Below are positions 33,448-42,137 of a stretch of DNA of 64,000 nucleotides, one piece after another. Numbering within the stretch: position 1 is the stretch's first letter; each line of letters begins with the position of its first letter. The notes below the pieces were generated by a model that saw only the letters and a program-made list of their open reading frames with translations, made no database searches and was not told the origin of the DNA. The position numbers and the translations under genes were made by a program. Source of the stretch: Paenisporosarcina macmurdoensis (GTDB taxonomy: Bacteria > Bacillota > Bacilli > Bacillales_A > Planococcaceae); contig NZ_JBHSRI010000002.1 in the NCBI RefSeq assembly GCF_042658845.1, forward strand, positions 496,001-560,000, given 5' to 3'.

Positions 33448-34317
33448 ATGACTATACAATGGTTTCCGGGTCATATGGCGAAAGCTCGCCGACAAGTTAC
33501 GGAAAAATTAAAATTAGTTGATATTATTTTTGAATTAATTGATGCGAGATTACCTTTATCGTCAAGGAATCCAATGATTGACGAAGTAATTGGACAAAAG
33601 ACAAGATTATTAATATTAAATAAAGCTGATATGGCAGATGATCATCAAACGAAGAAGTGGATTCGCTACTTTGAAGAGCGTGGACATCGTGCAGTTGCTA
33701 TCAACTCATTTGAAGGCAAAGGTTTGCAACAAGTAACCACTGCAGCTACTGAATTATTAGCTGAAAAATGGGAGCGGATGGCCTCTCGTGGGATTAAACC
33801 TCGTGCCATTCGAGCGATGATTGTTGGAATTCCAAACGTTGGGAAATCAACATTAATCAATCGTTTAGCAAAGAAAAATCTTGCAAAAACTGGCAATATG
33901 CCTGGGGTAACTAAAGCTCAACAATGGATCAAAGTAGGTAAAGAACTTGAGTTACTAGATACACCTGGTATCCTATGGCCTAAATTCGAAGATCAAGCAG
34001 TGGGCTATAAATTAGCATTAACTGGAGCCATCAAAGACACCATCACGAATACAGAAGACTTGGCTGTATATGGATTACATTTTCTAGCTGATCACTATCC
34101 AAAACGCATGGATGAACGCTATAAACTGACTGAAGTGGACGAAGATTTAGTGAAAACTTTTGACCACATTGGAAAACTTAGACGCGCTATTGGTAATGGT
34201 GGAGAAGTCGATTACGAAAAAGTTTCAGAACTCATCGTACGCGATATTCGTGGTCAACTTCTTGGAAAATTAACTTTTGATATAGTTGACGAGATGTCTA
34301 CAACTACAGAAAAATAA
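33448..34317 (+). CDS. rbgA: Ribosome biogenesis GTPase RbgA (YlqF)
   Basis: RbgA is needed for late 50S assembly. It is circularly permuted: the G4 motif NKADMADD comes first (about residues 52-59), then G1 GIPNVGKSTLINRL, G2 GVTKAQQW and G3 LLDTPGILWP, followed by a C-terminal helical domain. The N-terminus WFPGHMAKARRQVTEKL is diagnostic. GGAGG precedes the ATG. It is followed by a terminator and rnhB. Confidence 0.95.
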   Translation: MTIQWFPGHMAKARRQVTEKLKLVDIIFELIDARLPLSSRNPMIDEVIGQKTRLLILNKADMADDHQTKKWIRYFEERGHRAVAINSFEGKGLQQVTTAATELLAEKWERMASRGIKPRAIRAMIVGIPNVGKSTLINRLAKKNLAKTGNMPGVTKAQQWIKVGKELELLDTPGILWPKFEDQAVGYKLALTGAIKDTITNTEDLAVYGLHFLADHYPKRMDERYKLTEVDEDLVKTFDHIGKLRRAIGNGGEVDYEKVSELIVRDIRGQLLGKLTFDIVDEMSTTTEK

Positions 34318-34350
34318 CCTTTTTCGCCTTCGGGTGAGAAAGGTTTTTTC
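34316..34350 (+). terminator. Terminator with UUCG tetraloop after rbgA
   Basis: AACCTTTTTCGCC pairs with GGTGAGAAAGGTT (two G-U wobbles) around a TTCG loop and is followed by TTTTTC. It begins inside the rbgA stop codon. Confidence 0.88.
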
Positions 34351-34374
34351 AGATACAAAATAGAGGTGAAGATT

Positions 34375-35139
34375 GTGGAGACGATCAAAACGATTGCCGA
34401 AAAACTAAAACAAACGTCACAGCCAAATGAATGGACAGACAAATTGAAAAATGATCATCGGGCGGGTGTTTTAAAGTTAGTGACTTCATGGCAAAGGAAA
34501 TTGGAACTCGAAAAGAATTTACAAATGTCACATGCAGAGAAAATTCTTTTTGATGAAAGCTTTAAACTACATAAAACGGACTTAGTTGCAGGTATAGATG
34601 AAGCAGGGCGAGGTCCTTTAGCTGGTCCAGTAGTAACTGCCGCCGTCATTTTCGATGGATACCCAAAAGAACTTTTAGGCATTAATGATTCCAAAATACT
34701 GCCACGATTAAAACGAGAAAATTACGCAGAGATTATCAAAAAACATGCTCTCGCTTACTATGTTCATATTCAATCAATTGAACAAATTGATACTTTTAAT
34801 ATTTATCAAGCGACCAAATCTTCGATGACGTTGGCCGTTGAAAATCTACCAATTCAACCACAGGTATTATTAGTAGATGCGATGACTTTACCGACCGACA
34901 TTGCACAACATTCCATTATTAAAGGGGATGCGAAAAGTTTAGCTATTGCCGCAGCATCGATTTTAGCAAAAACAACACGCGATAACTTGATGAATGAATT
35001 CGACAAAATCTATCCTGAATATCACTTTGCAAAAAATGCAGGGTATGGAACTGCCGATCATTTAGCAGCATTAAAGCAGTTCGGGGTAACGAAAATTCAT
35101 CGAAAAACCTTCGAACCAATAAAGTCTATGATTCGATAA
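34375..35139 (+). CDS. rnhB: Ribonuclease HII
   Basis: RNase HII removes RNA from RNA/DNA hybrids and misincorporated ribonucleotides. The 254 residues have an N-terminal helical extension typical of Bacillales, then GIDEAGRGPLAGPV with the first catalytic acids, DSKIL, VDAMTLP and the SIIKGDAKSLAIAAASILAK motif, ending with HRKTFEP. GTG 34375 is chosen because AGAGGTGA ends five bases before it. Confidence 0.94.
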   Translation: METIKTIAEKLKQTSQPNEWTDKLKNDHRAGVLKLVTSWQRKLELEKNLQMSHAEKILFDESFKLHKTDLVAGIDEAGRGPLAGPVVTAAVIFDGYPKELLGINDSKILPRLKRENYAEIIKKHALAYYVHIQSIEQIDTFNIYQATKSSMTLAVENLPIQPQVLLVDAMTLPTDIAQHSIIKGDAKSLAIAAASILAKTTRDNLMNEFDKIYPEYHFAKNAGYGTADHLAALKQFGVTKIHRKTFEPIKSMIR

Positions 35140-35183
35140 GATTTCCGAATATTTGATGTATAACACAAAATAATAGACTTATG

Positions 35184-35212
35184 TGGACATTGTATGACAG
35201 GTTTTATACAAT
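35184..35212 (+). promoter_or_regulatory. sucCD promoter overlapped by an inverted repeat
   Basis: TGGACA (35184-35189), a 17-base spacer and TACAAT (35207-35212) form a near-consensus promoter. The dyad ATTGTAT (35189-35195) / ATACAAT (35206-35212) spans the spacer and the -10 box, which is where a repressor or activator would act. The dyad resembles neither the known CodY box nor a cre site. Confidence 0.6.
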
Positions 35213-35260
35213 GGTTAAGGTAGTTAAATACTTGTTTAAAGTTTGATTGGAGGATGTAAT

Positions 35261-36421
35261 ATGAATATCCATGAATATCAAGGTAAACAACTCCTCAGAC
35301 AATACGGTGTAGCGGTTTCGACAGGCTTAGTTGCTTTTTCTCCAGAAGAAGCTGTTAAGGCTGCCAAAGAACTTGGCACTGATATTGTTGTGGTTAAAGC
35401 TCAAATCCACGCAGGTGGTCGTGGTAAAGCCGGCGGTGTTAAAATCGCTAAGAACTTAGATGAGGTTCGTGCATACGCAAAAGAACTTCTTGGTAAAACG
35501 CTTGTTACTCATCAAACAGGTCCAGAAGGTAAAGAAATTAAGCGTCTTCTTGTTGAAGAAGGATGCGACATTAAAAAAGAATACTACTTAGGTTTAGTAC
35601 TTGACTCTTCAACTGCTCGTGTAACTCTTATGGGTTCTGAAGAAGGCGGAGTAGATATTGAAGAAGTAGCGGAAGCAACTCCTGAAAAAATCTTCAAAGA
35701 AGTTATTGATCCAGTTGTTGGATTAACAGGATTCCAAGCACGTCGTATGGCTTTCAACATGAATATTCCAGCTAAATTAGTAAACAAAGCTGCTAAATTC
35801 ATGCTTGGTTTATACCAAGTATTTATTGAAAAAGATGCAGCAATCGTAGAAATTAACCCACTTGTAGTAACTGGTGGAGGGGATGTAATGGCTCTTGACG
35901 CGAAGTTTAACTTCGATGCAAATGCATTATATCGTCATAAAGATATCTTAGAATTACGCGATTATGATGAAGAAGATGCAAAAGAAATTGAAGCATCTAA
36001 ATATGACCTAAGCTATATCTCTTTAGATGGCAACATCGGATGTATGGTAAACGGTGCTGGACTAGCTATGGCAACAATGGACACAATTAGCTATTACGGC
36101 GGATCACCCGCTAACTTCCTTGACGTTGGGGGCGGTGCAACAGCTGAGAAAGTAACTGAAGCATTTAAAATCATCCTTTCAGACAAAAATGTTAAAGGTA
36201 TCTTCGTTAACATCTTTGGTGGAATTATGAAGTGTGACGTTATCGCTGAAGGCGTAATCACAGCTGCAAAAGAAGTTGGATTACAAGTACCACTTGTTGT
36301 TCGTTTAGAAGGAACAAACGTGGACCTTGGTAAGAAATTATTGAATGAATCTGGCTTAAACATTGTTGCGGCTGGCTCTATGGCTGATGGCGCGCAAAAA
36401 ATTGTTGAACTTGTAGGCTAA
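35261..36421 (+). CDS. sucC: Succinyl-CoA synthetase beta subunit
   Basis: SucC with SucD interconverts succinyl-CoA and succinate in the citric acid cycle with substrate-level phosphorylation. The 386 residues begin MNIHEYQGKQLLRQYGV, with the ATP-grasp fold (VVVKAQIHAGGRGKAGGV) and the C-terminal LDVGGGATAEKVTEAFKII and VNIFGGIMKCDVIAEG motifs. ATG 35261 after GGAGGATG is preferred over an upstream in-frame codon. Confidence 0.97.
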   Translation: MNIHEYQGKQLLRQYGVAVSTGLVAFSPEEAVKAAKELGTDIVVVKAQIHAGGRGKAGGVKIAKNLDEVRAYAKELLGKTLVTHQTGPEGKEIKRLLVEEGCDIKKEYYLGLVLDSSTARVTLMGSEEGGVDIEEVAEATPEKIFKEVIDPVVGLTGFQARRMAFNMNIPAKLVNKAAKFMLGLYQVFIEKDAAIVEINPLVVTGGGDVMALDAKFNFDANALYRHKDILELRDYDEEDAKEIEASKYDLSYISLDGNIGCMVNGAGLAMATMDTISYYGGSPANFLDVGGGATAEKVTEAFKIILSDKNVKGIFVNIFGGIMKCDVIAEGVITAAKEVGLQVPLVVRLEGTNVDLGKKLLNESGLNIVAAGSMADGAQKIVELVG

Positions 36422-36439
36422 GAAAGGCAGGGACAAAAG

Positions 36440-37342
36440 ATGAGCGTATATATTAATAAAGATACGAAAGTACTCGTACAAGGTATTACGGGTTCAACTG
36501 CTCTTTTCCATACAAAACAAATGCTTGAGTATGGCACGAAAATTGTTGCTGGTGTTACACCAGGAAAAGGCGGTACTGAAGCTGAAGGCGTACCTGTTTT
36601 TAATACTGTAGAAGAAGCTGTGAAAGCAACTGGCGCTAACGTTTCTGTTATTTATGTTCCAGCACCATTCGCTGCAGATGCTATTTTAGAAGCTGTAGAT
36701 GCTGATTTAGATATGGCGATCTGTATTACTGAACATATTCCTGTTCTTGATATGGTAAAAGTAAAACGCTATATGGAAGGCAAGAAAACTCGTTTAGTCG
36801 GACCTAACTGCCCTGGTGTTATTACACCTGACGAATGTAAAATTGGTATTATGCCAGGATACATTCACAAAAAAGGTCATGTAGGAGTCGTTTCACGTTC
36901 AGGAACACTTACTTATGAAGCAGTACACCAACTTTCTCAAGAAGGTATTGGACAAAGTACAGCTGTAGGTATCGGTGGAGATCCAGTAAACGGAACTAAC
37001 TTTATCGATGCATTAATGGCATTCAATGAAGATCCAGATACGTATGCAGTAGTTATGATTGGTGAAATCGGCGGATCTGCAGAAGAAGAAGCAGCAGAGT
37101 GGATTAAAGCTAACATGACGAAGCCAGTAGTAGGATTTATTGGTGGACAAACTGCTCCAGAAGGTAAGCGTATGGGCCATGCCGGTGCGATTATTTCTGG
37201 CGGTAAAGGTACAGCAGCTGATAAAATCAAAGCGATGAACGCAGCTGGTATGGAAGTTGCAGAAACACCATCAGTTATTGGTGAAACTTTAATTAAAGTA
37301 ATTAAAGAAAAAGGCTTATACGATCAATGTAAAACACATTAA
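36440..37342 (+). CDS. sucD: Succinyl-CoA synthetase alpha subunit
   Basis: The 300-residue subunit binds CoA and carries the phosphohistidine. Seen motifs are LVQGITGSTALFHTKQM, GPNCPGVITP, VGVVSRSGTLTYE, the GIGGDPVNGTNF stretch, and the active-site histidine in GKRMGHAGAIISGGKGTA. It follows sucC by 18 bases and ends at a strong terminator. Confidence 0.97.
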   Translation: MSVYINKDTKVLVQGITGSTALFHTKQMLEYGTKIVAGVTPGKGGTEAEGVPVFNTVEEAVKATGANVSVIYVPAPFAADAILEAVDADLDMAICITEHIPVLDMVKVKRYMEGKKTRLVGPNCPGVITPDECKIGIMPGYIHKKGHVGVVSRSGTLTYEAVHQLSQEGIGQSTAVGIGGDPVNGTNFIDALMAFNEDPDTYAVVMIGEIGGSAEEEAAEWIKANMTKPVVGFIGGQTAPEGKRMGHAGAIISGGKGTAADKIKAMNAAGMEVAETPSVIGETLIKVIKEKGLYDQCKTH

Positions 37343-37345
37343 TCA

Positions 37346-37386
37346 AAAAAAGCGACACATCGTTCGGTGTGTCGCTTCTTTTTAAA
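37346..37386 (+). terminator. Rho-independent terminator after sucD
   Basis: AGCGACACA pairs with TGTGTCGCT around a TCGTTCGG loop, with an A-run before it and TTCTTTTT after it. Confidence 0.92.
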
Positions 37387-37468
37387 GATAAAAGAATTCT
37401 TACTATTTAGTAAACTTATAGTTCTGTAGAGTTACATGTTTTGCACCTATCTAATAAGGAGGAAAGGT

Positions 37469-38365
37469 ATGATCAACCAATCATTTGAACAACGCTTATT
37501 GGCACTACATTATGTCTTACCCATTCCGTTAAATCGCTTGCAGCCCCTACTACAAGTAGATCCGGAGTTAGAAGAATGTGAACGAATGCACATTCACCAA
37601 CTCTCCCGTTTGTTAAACCTTACTCATGAGAAAGCTAGAAAGTTTAAAGAATCCTATATAAAAGCGCTTGGAACCCCCCTTATTCAAGCGTATATCACGA
37701 ATAACATTACACCTCTCCCATTTAATCATCCCAATTATCCAAAGCAGTTAAGCACTCTGTATGACCCGCCAACTATGCTCTATGCAAAAGGACGACTGGA
37801 TTACTTAGTAATGGATCACCATGTAGCAGTCATCGGCGCAAGATACGCATCGGACTATTCTAAAGATGCAATGGCTTTTATACTTCCGCCACTTGTAAAG
37901 CATGACGTCGTTATTGTTAGTGGCCTTGCGAAAGGAGCAGATGCAATGGCTCACCAATTCACTCATGAACTAGGAGGGAAAACGATTGGTGTATTAGGTC
38001 ATGGTCACTTTATCCGTTATCCAAAAGAGAATCATGCTCTTTACGATATTATGGAAAAACACCATTTAACGTTGTCAGAATATCCGCCATATGTGACGCC
38101 TCAGAAGTGGTATTTCCTTATGCGTAACCGTTTGATTAGCGGACTATCACGAGCAGTCGTTGTAACAGAAGCTAAAGAAAAGAGTGGCACAGTTAATACA
38201 ATTCAACATGCATTAGATAATGGCAAAGATGTCTATTGTGTGCCTGGTCCAATTACGTCATTATTATCTCTTGGACCTAACCAATCACTCCTAGAAGGTG
38301 CGAAACCTGTATGGAATGGCTATCAAATCATAGAAGAATTGCAAGGAATTACAGCTCGAAAATGA
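37469..38365 (+). CDS. dprA: DNA processing protein DprA (Smf)
   Basis: DprA protects incoming single-stranded DNA and loads RecA during natural transformation. The 298 residues have a helical N-terminal domain and a Rossmann domain with VAVIGARYASDYSKDA, VSGLAKGADAMAH, TIGVLGHG, PKENHALYDIM and the C-terminal VCEAxxKSG-like TEAKEKSGTVNTIQHAL segment. ATG 37469 follows AAGGAGG; the in-frame upstream ATG has no site. The C-terminal winged-helix domain of longer homologues is absent, as in B. subtilis. Confidence 0.93.
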   Translation: MINQSFEQRLLALHYVLPIPLNRLQPLLQVDPELEECERMHIHQLSRLLNLTHEKARKFKESYIKALGTPLIQAYITNNITPLPFNHPNYPKQLSTLYDPPTMLYAKGRLDYLVMDHHVAVIGARYASDYSKDAMAFILPPLVKHDVVIVSGLAKGADAMAHQFTHELGGKTIGVLGHGHFIRYPKENHALYDIMEKHHLTLSEYPPYVTPQKWYFLMRNRLISGLSRAVVVTEAKEKSGTVNTIQHALDNGKDVYCVPGPITSLLSLGPNQSLLEGAKPVWNGYQIIEELQGITARK

Positions 38366-38383
38366 CTTAGAAATGAAAAATGG

Positions 38384-38412
38384 TTGCAATATACTAGAAA
38401 CTGTTATACATT
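38384..38412 (+). promoter_or_regulatory. Sigma-A promoter for topA
   Basis: TTGCAA (38384-38389), 17 bases and TACATT (38407-38412) lie between dprA and topA. Confidence 0.6.
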
Positions 38413-38469
38413 TTGCAACAGGTATTTCTTTTATTGATTTATAAGGAACCTCTATAGGGAGGCACATAC

Positions 38470-40545
38470 ATGTCGGATTATTTAGTGATTGTGGAATCGC
38501 CAGCCAAAGCGAAAACGATTGAACGATACCTTGGCAAAAAATATAAAGTGAAAGCATCACTTGGTCATGTTCGTGATTTACCACGTAGTCAAATGGGTGT
38601 AGATGTAGACAATGAATATACACCAAAATACATTACGATTCGTGGAAAAGGTCCAGTTTTGCAGGAACTAAAAACAGCAGCTAAAAAAGCGAAGAAAATC
38701 TTTCTCGCGGCTGACCCGGATCGCGAAGGTGAAGCAATTGCTTGGCATCTCGCGAACTCATTGAATATTGATATCGAATCAGATTGTCGTGTTGTTTTTA
38801 ATGAAATAACAAAAGAAGCGATTAAAGAATCGTTTAAGAACCCTCGCCCAATAGATATGGACTTAGTGGATGCACAACAAGCCCGAAGAATATTAGACAG
38901 ACTTGTTGGGTATAACATCAGCCCAATACTATGGAAGAAAGTCAAAAAAGGTCTTTCTGCTGGCCGAGTTCAGTCAGTAGCATTACGTTTAGTAATTGAC
39001 CGTGAAAATGAAATCAAAAGTTTCCAACCTGAAGAATACTGGACAATTGAAGGAAACTTTGAAAAAGGTAAAAAACCTTTCGACGCGCTTTATTTTGGCA
39101 ATGGTGCCGAAAAAATAAAGCTAACCAATGAAACACAAGTTAAAGAGATACTTAGCAAATTAAAAGGTGACAAATTTGAAGTTACAAGTGTGGTTAAAAA
39201 AGAACGTAAACGAAATCCCGCACCATCTTTTACAACATCTTCTCTACAACAAGAAGCAGCACGTAAATTAAACTTCCGTGCAAGAAAGACCATGATGCTT
39301 GCTCAGCAACTGTATGAAGGTTTAAGTATCGGTAAAGAAGGCATTGTCGGTTTAATTACGTATATGCGTACAGATTCAACTCGTATATCTGATACCGCGA
39401 AAAAAGATGCGCACTCTTATATAGAAAGCGAATACGGAAAAGAATTTGTCACAACATCAACAGCACCTGTGAAGCAATCGAAAAAATCACAAGATGCACA
39501 TGAAGCAATTCGACCTTCTAGCGTATTACGTTCACCTGATCAGTTAAAATCAATTCTTTCTAAAGATTTATTCCGTTTATATAAATTGATATGGGAACGT
39601 TTTTTAGCAAGTCAAATGTCATCTGCTGTATTAGACACAGTGACAGTTGATTTAACAAATGAACAAGTAGTTTTCCGTGCAAACGGTTCTCAAGTTAAAT
39701 TCCCTGGTTTTATGAAGTTATATGTTGAAGGAAACGATGATCAAGTCGAAGAAAAGGATCGCATTTTACCCGAGATGGAAAAAGGCGATTTCGTTAAGAA
39801 GCTTGAGATTGAACCGAAACAACATTTTACCCAACCGCCTCCACGTTATTCGGAAGCACGTCTCGTCAAGACATTAGAAGAGTTAGGGATAGGTCGACCT
39901 TCTACTTATGCACCAACTCTTGATACCATTCAAAAGCGTGGCTATGTAACTCTTGATGCAAAACGTTTTATTCCAACCGAATTAGGTGGCATCGTCCATC
40001 AGCTTGTATTGGAGTTTTTCCCTGATATTATTAACATTGAATTTACAGCTCAGATGGAAAAAGACTTAGACAGTGTTGAAGAAGGACAAGAAAAATGGGT
40101 TCATATTATCGATAAATTCTACGTAGACTTTGAAAAACATGTCACACATGCAGACAAAGAAATGGAGAAAGTCGTAATTAAAGACGAACCAGCAGGAGAA
40201 GATTGTGAAAAATGTGGTTCTGCAATGGTCTATAAATTAGGCCGTTATGGAAAATTCATGGCGTGTAGCAACTTCCCGGAATGTCGCAATACAAAAGCAA
40301 TTGTTAAAAATATCGGCGTTAAGTGTCCAACTTGTAAAGAAGGCGAAGTCGTTGAACGTAAGAGTAAAACGAAACGAATTTTTTATGGTTGTGACCAATA
40401 CCCAACATGTGAATTTGTATCTTGGGACAAACCACTTAGTCGTCCATGTCCAAAATGTAGTGAATTATTAGTTGAGAAAAAGCTGAAAAAAGGTATTCAA
40501 ATTCAATGTACTGCATGTGATTATAAAGAAGATACACAAGCGTAA
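38470..40545 (+). CDS. topA: DNA topoisomerase I
   Basis: TopA relaxes negative supercoils. The 691 residues have an N-terminal Toprim domain (YLVIVESPAKAKTIERYLG, AADPDREGEAIAWHL), the active Tyr298 in GLITYMRTDSTRIS and three C-terminal four-cysteine zinc modules (CEKCGSAMVYKLGRYGKFMA, CPTCKEGEVVERKSKT..., CPKCSELLVEKKL...CTAC). AGGGAGG precedes the ATG. The order dprA-topA-trmFO-xerC matches B. subtilis. Confidence 0.97.
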   Translation: MSDYLVIVESPAKAKTIERYLGKKYKVKASLGHVRDLPRSQMGVDVDNEYTPKYITIRGKGPVLQELKTAAKKAKKIFLAADPDREGEAIAWHLANSLNIDIESDCRVVFNEITKEAIKESFKNPRPIDMDLVDAQQARRILDRLVGYNISPILWKKVKKGLSAGRVQSVALRLVIDRENEIKSFQPEEYWTIEGNFEKGKKPFDALYFGNGAEKIKLTNETQVKEILSKLKGDKFEVTSVVKKERKRNPAPSFTTSSLQQEAARKLNFRARKTMMLAQQLYEGLSIGKEGIVGLITYMRTDSTRISDTAKKDAHSYIESEYGKEFVTTSTAPVKQSKKSQDAHEAIRPSSVLRSPDQLKSILSKDLFRLYKLIWERFLASQMSSAVLDTVTVDLTNEQVVFRANGSQVKFPGFMKLYVEGNDDQVEEKDRILPEMEKGDFVKKLEIEPKQHFTQPPPRYSEARLVKTLEELGIGRPSTYAPTLDTIQKRGYVTLDAKRFIPTELGGIVHQLVLEFFPDIINIEFTAQMEKDLDSVEEGQEKWVHIIDKFYVDFEKHVTHADKEMEKVVIKDEPAGEDCEKCGSAMVYKLGRYGKFMACSNFPECRNTKAIVKNIGVKCPTCKEGEVVERKSKTKRIFYGCDQYPTCEFVSWDKPLSRPCPKCSELLVEKKLKKGIQIQCTACDYKEDTQA

Positions 40546-40605
40546 AAGAAAAGCGCAAAGCTTAGGTGCAGACTGACGCTTGTAGCTAGACCAGATAGAG
40601 AATAT
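40546..40605 (+). repeat. Degenerate GCGC-type intergenic repeat between topA and trmFO
   Basis: AAAAGCGCAAAGC (40549-40561), followed by TGACGCTTGTAGCTAGAC (40574-40591), resembles a widespread Bacillales intergenic repeat I recall as AAAAGCGC...AAGCGC...AGCTAGAC. A similar sequence in opposite orientation lies on the other side of trmFO. Confidence 0.45.
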
Positions 40606-40647
40606 CTATAAAAGTTTACGCTTTCTTAGATAAAAAGGAGAAAGTTG

Positions 40648-41964
40648 GTGTGGAAATTGACTATTGTCAATGTAATTGGAGCAGGCCTTGCTGGAAGTGA
40701 AGCCGCGTGGCAAATCGCAAAAAGAGGTGTTCGTGTTCGACTTTTCGAAATGAGACCAGTCAAACAAACACCTGCGCACCACACGGACAAGTTCGCTGAG
40801 CTTGTTTGCTCAAATTCTTTACGTGCCAACACATTAACGAATGCAGTCGGCGTTATTAAAGAAGAAATGAGAATGTTGGATTCCGTAATTATGAAAGCAG
40901 CAGATCAATGTGCTGTTCCAGCGGGAGGGGCGCTTGCTGTTGATCGTCATGAGTTTGCGGGTTATGTAACAGAGTGCGTAAAAAACCACCCACTAGTGGA
41001 AGTCATTAATGAAGAAGTGACTGAAATTCCTGAAGGGATAACCATTATTGCGACAGGACCTTTAACTTCTCAAGCTTTAGCAGAGAAAATTCAAGAACTT
41101 ACAGGTCAAGATTACTTGTACTTTTATGATGCTGCAGCACCTATTGTTGAAAAAGACAGTATCGATATGGACAAAGTGTATGTGAAATCTCGCTATGATA
41201 AAGGGGAAGCGGCTTACATTAATTGTCCGATGACAGAAGAAGAGTTTGATCGTTTTTATGATGCCTTGATATCTGCTGAAGTAGTACCATTAAAAGAGTT
41301 TGAAAAAGAAATTTATTTTGAAGGCTGTATGCCATTTGAAGTAATGGCTGAGCGAGGTAAAAAGACCTTACTATTCGGACCAATGAAGCCAGTAGGTCTA
41401 GAGGATCCGAAAACCGGAAAAATCCCTTTTGCCGTTGTTCAGTTAAGACAAGACGATGCAGCAGGGACTTTATATAACATTGTTGGTTTTCAGACACATT
41501 TAAAATGGGGACCTCAAAAAGAAGTCTTGAAATTAATCCCAGGCCTTGAAAACGTGGAAATTGTGCGCTACGGCGTGATGCATCGCAACACTTTTATCAA
41601 TTCACCACGTGTTTTAAGACCTACATATCAAGTGAAAACGAATGATCAGTTGTTCTTTGCAGGACAAATGACAGGTGTTGAAGGATACGTAGAATCAGCC
41701 GGAAGTGGCTTATTAGCAGGCATAAACGCTGCTAAGTTAGCACTTGGAGAAGAGTTATTAGTATTTCCTGAGGAAACGGCACTAGGTAGTATGGCTAGAT
41801 ACATTACTGAAGCAGATCCTAGGAATTTTCAACCGATGAACGTCAACTTTGGATTATTCCCTGATTTACCAAGACGTTACAAATTGAAGGAAAAACGTGG
41901 GGAAAAACAAGCTGAACGAGCACTAGGCACAATTCGAAATTTTATGAATTCACAATCGATATAA
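40648..41964 (+). CDS. trmFO: Methylenetetrahydrofolate-tRNA (uracil-54-C5)-methyltransferase TrmFO
   Basis: This flavoprotein makes ribothymidine at position 54 of tRNA using methylene-tetrahydrofolate. In 438 residues it has an N-terminal FAD site (VNVIGAGLAGSEAAWQIAKRG), the EMRPVKQTPAHHTDKFAELVCSNSLRANTL stretch split by conserved residues, FEGCMPFEVMAERGK and the C-terminal FAGQMTGVEGYVESAGSGLLAG. GTG 40648 is chosen since AAAAGGAG ends seven bases earlier; TTG 40645 is possible. It ends in a strong terminator. Confidence 0.95.
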   Translation: MWKLTIVNVIGAGLAGSEAAWQIAKRGVRVRLFEMRPVKQTPAHHTDKFAELVCSNSLRANTLTNAVGVIKEEMRMLDSVIMKAADQCAVPAGGALAVDRHEFAGYVTECVKNHPLVEVINEEVTEIPEGITIIATGPLTSQALAEKIQELTGQDYLYFYDAAAPIVEKDSIDMDKVYVKSRYDKGEAAYINCPMTEEEFDRFYDALISAEVVPLKEFEKEIYFEGCMPFEVMAERGKKTLLFGPMKPVGLEDPKTGKIPFAVVQLRQDDAAGTLYNIVGFQTHLKWGPQKEVLKLIPGLENVEIVRYGVMHRNTFINSPRVLRPTYQVKTNDQLFFAGQMTGVEGYVESAGSGLLAGINAAKLALGEELLVFPEETALGSMARYITEADPRNFQPMNVNFGLFPDLPRRYKLKEKRGEKQAERALGTIRNFMNSQSI

Positions 41965-41972
41965 TTGCTGTA

Positions 41973-42007
41973 AGCCTCTAGTTATTGTTATAATCTAGAG
42001 GCTTTTT
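41973..42007 (+). terminator. Rho-independent terminator after trmFO
   Basis: AGCCTCTAG (41973-41981) pairs perfectly with CTAGAGGCT (41995-42003), followed by TTTT. Confidence 0.92.
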
Positions 42008-42027
42008 ACTTTGTCATAATAAAAATT

Positions 42028-42116
42028 CGTAAACGATGCATTGTTCCACGTGTTTCGCTGTCCAGCCGATTTAGCTACTTCAAGAGTTTACGGTTCTTGG
42101 CGCTTTGCGCTTTTAC
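42028..42116 (-). repeat. Inverted GCGC-type repeat and dyad upstream of xerC
   Basis: TTGGCGCTTTGCGCTTTTA (42098-42116) is the reverse complement, roughly, of 40549-40562. The arms CGTAAAC (42028-42034) and GTTTACG (42086-42092) could bring the segment into a large loop. No gene is present here. Confidence 0.45.
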
Positions 42117-42137
42117 TATTTGGAGGTGAACACATCC

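Noticed and set aside
35140..35260. A riboswitch or T-box upstream of sucC
   Set aside because: The leader after the predicted start is too short (about 45 bases) and has no conserved T-box or aptamer motif.
42105..42137. N-terminal extension of XerC from an upstream ATG
   Set aside because: The upstream codon has no ribosome binding site, while ATG 42138 follows TGGAGGTG and gives the normal length.
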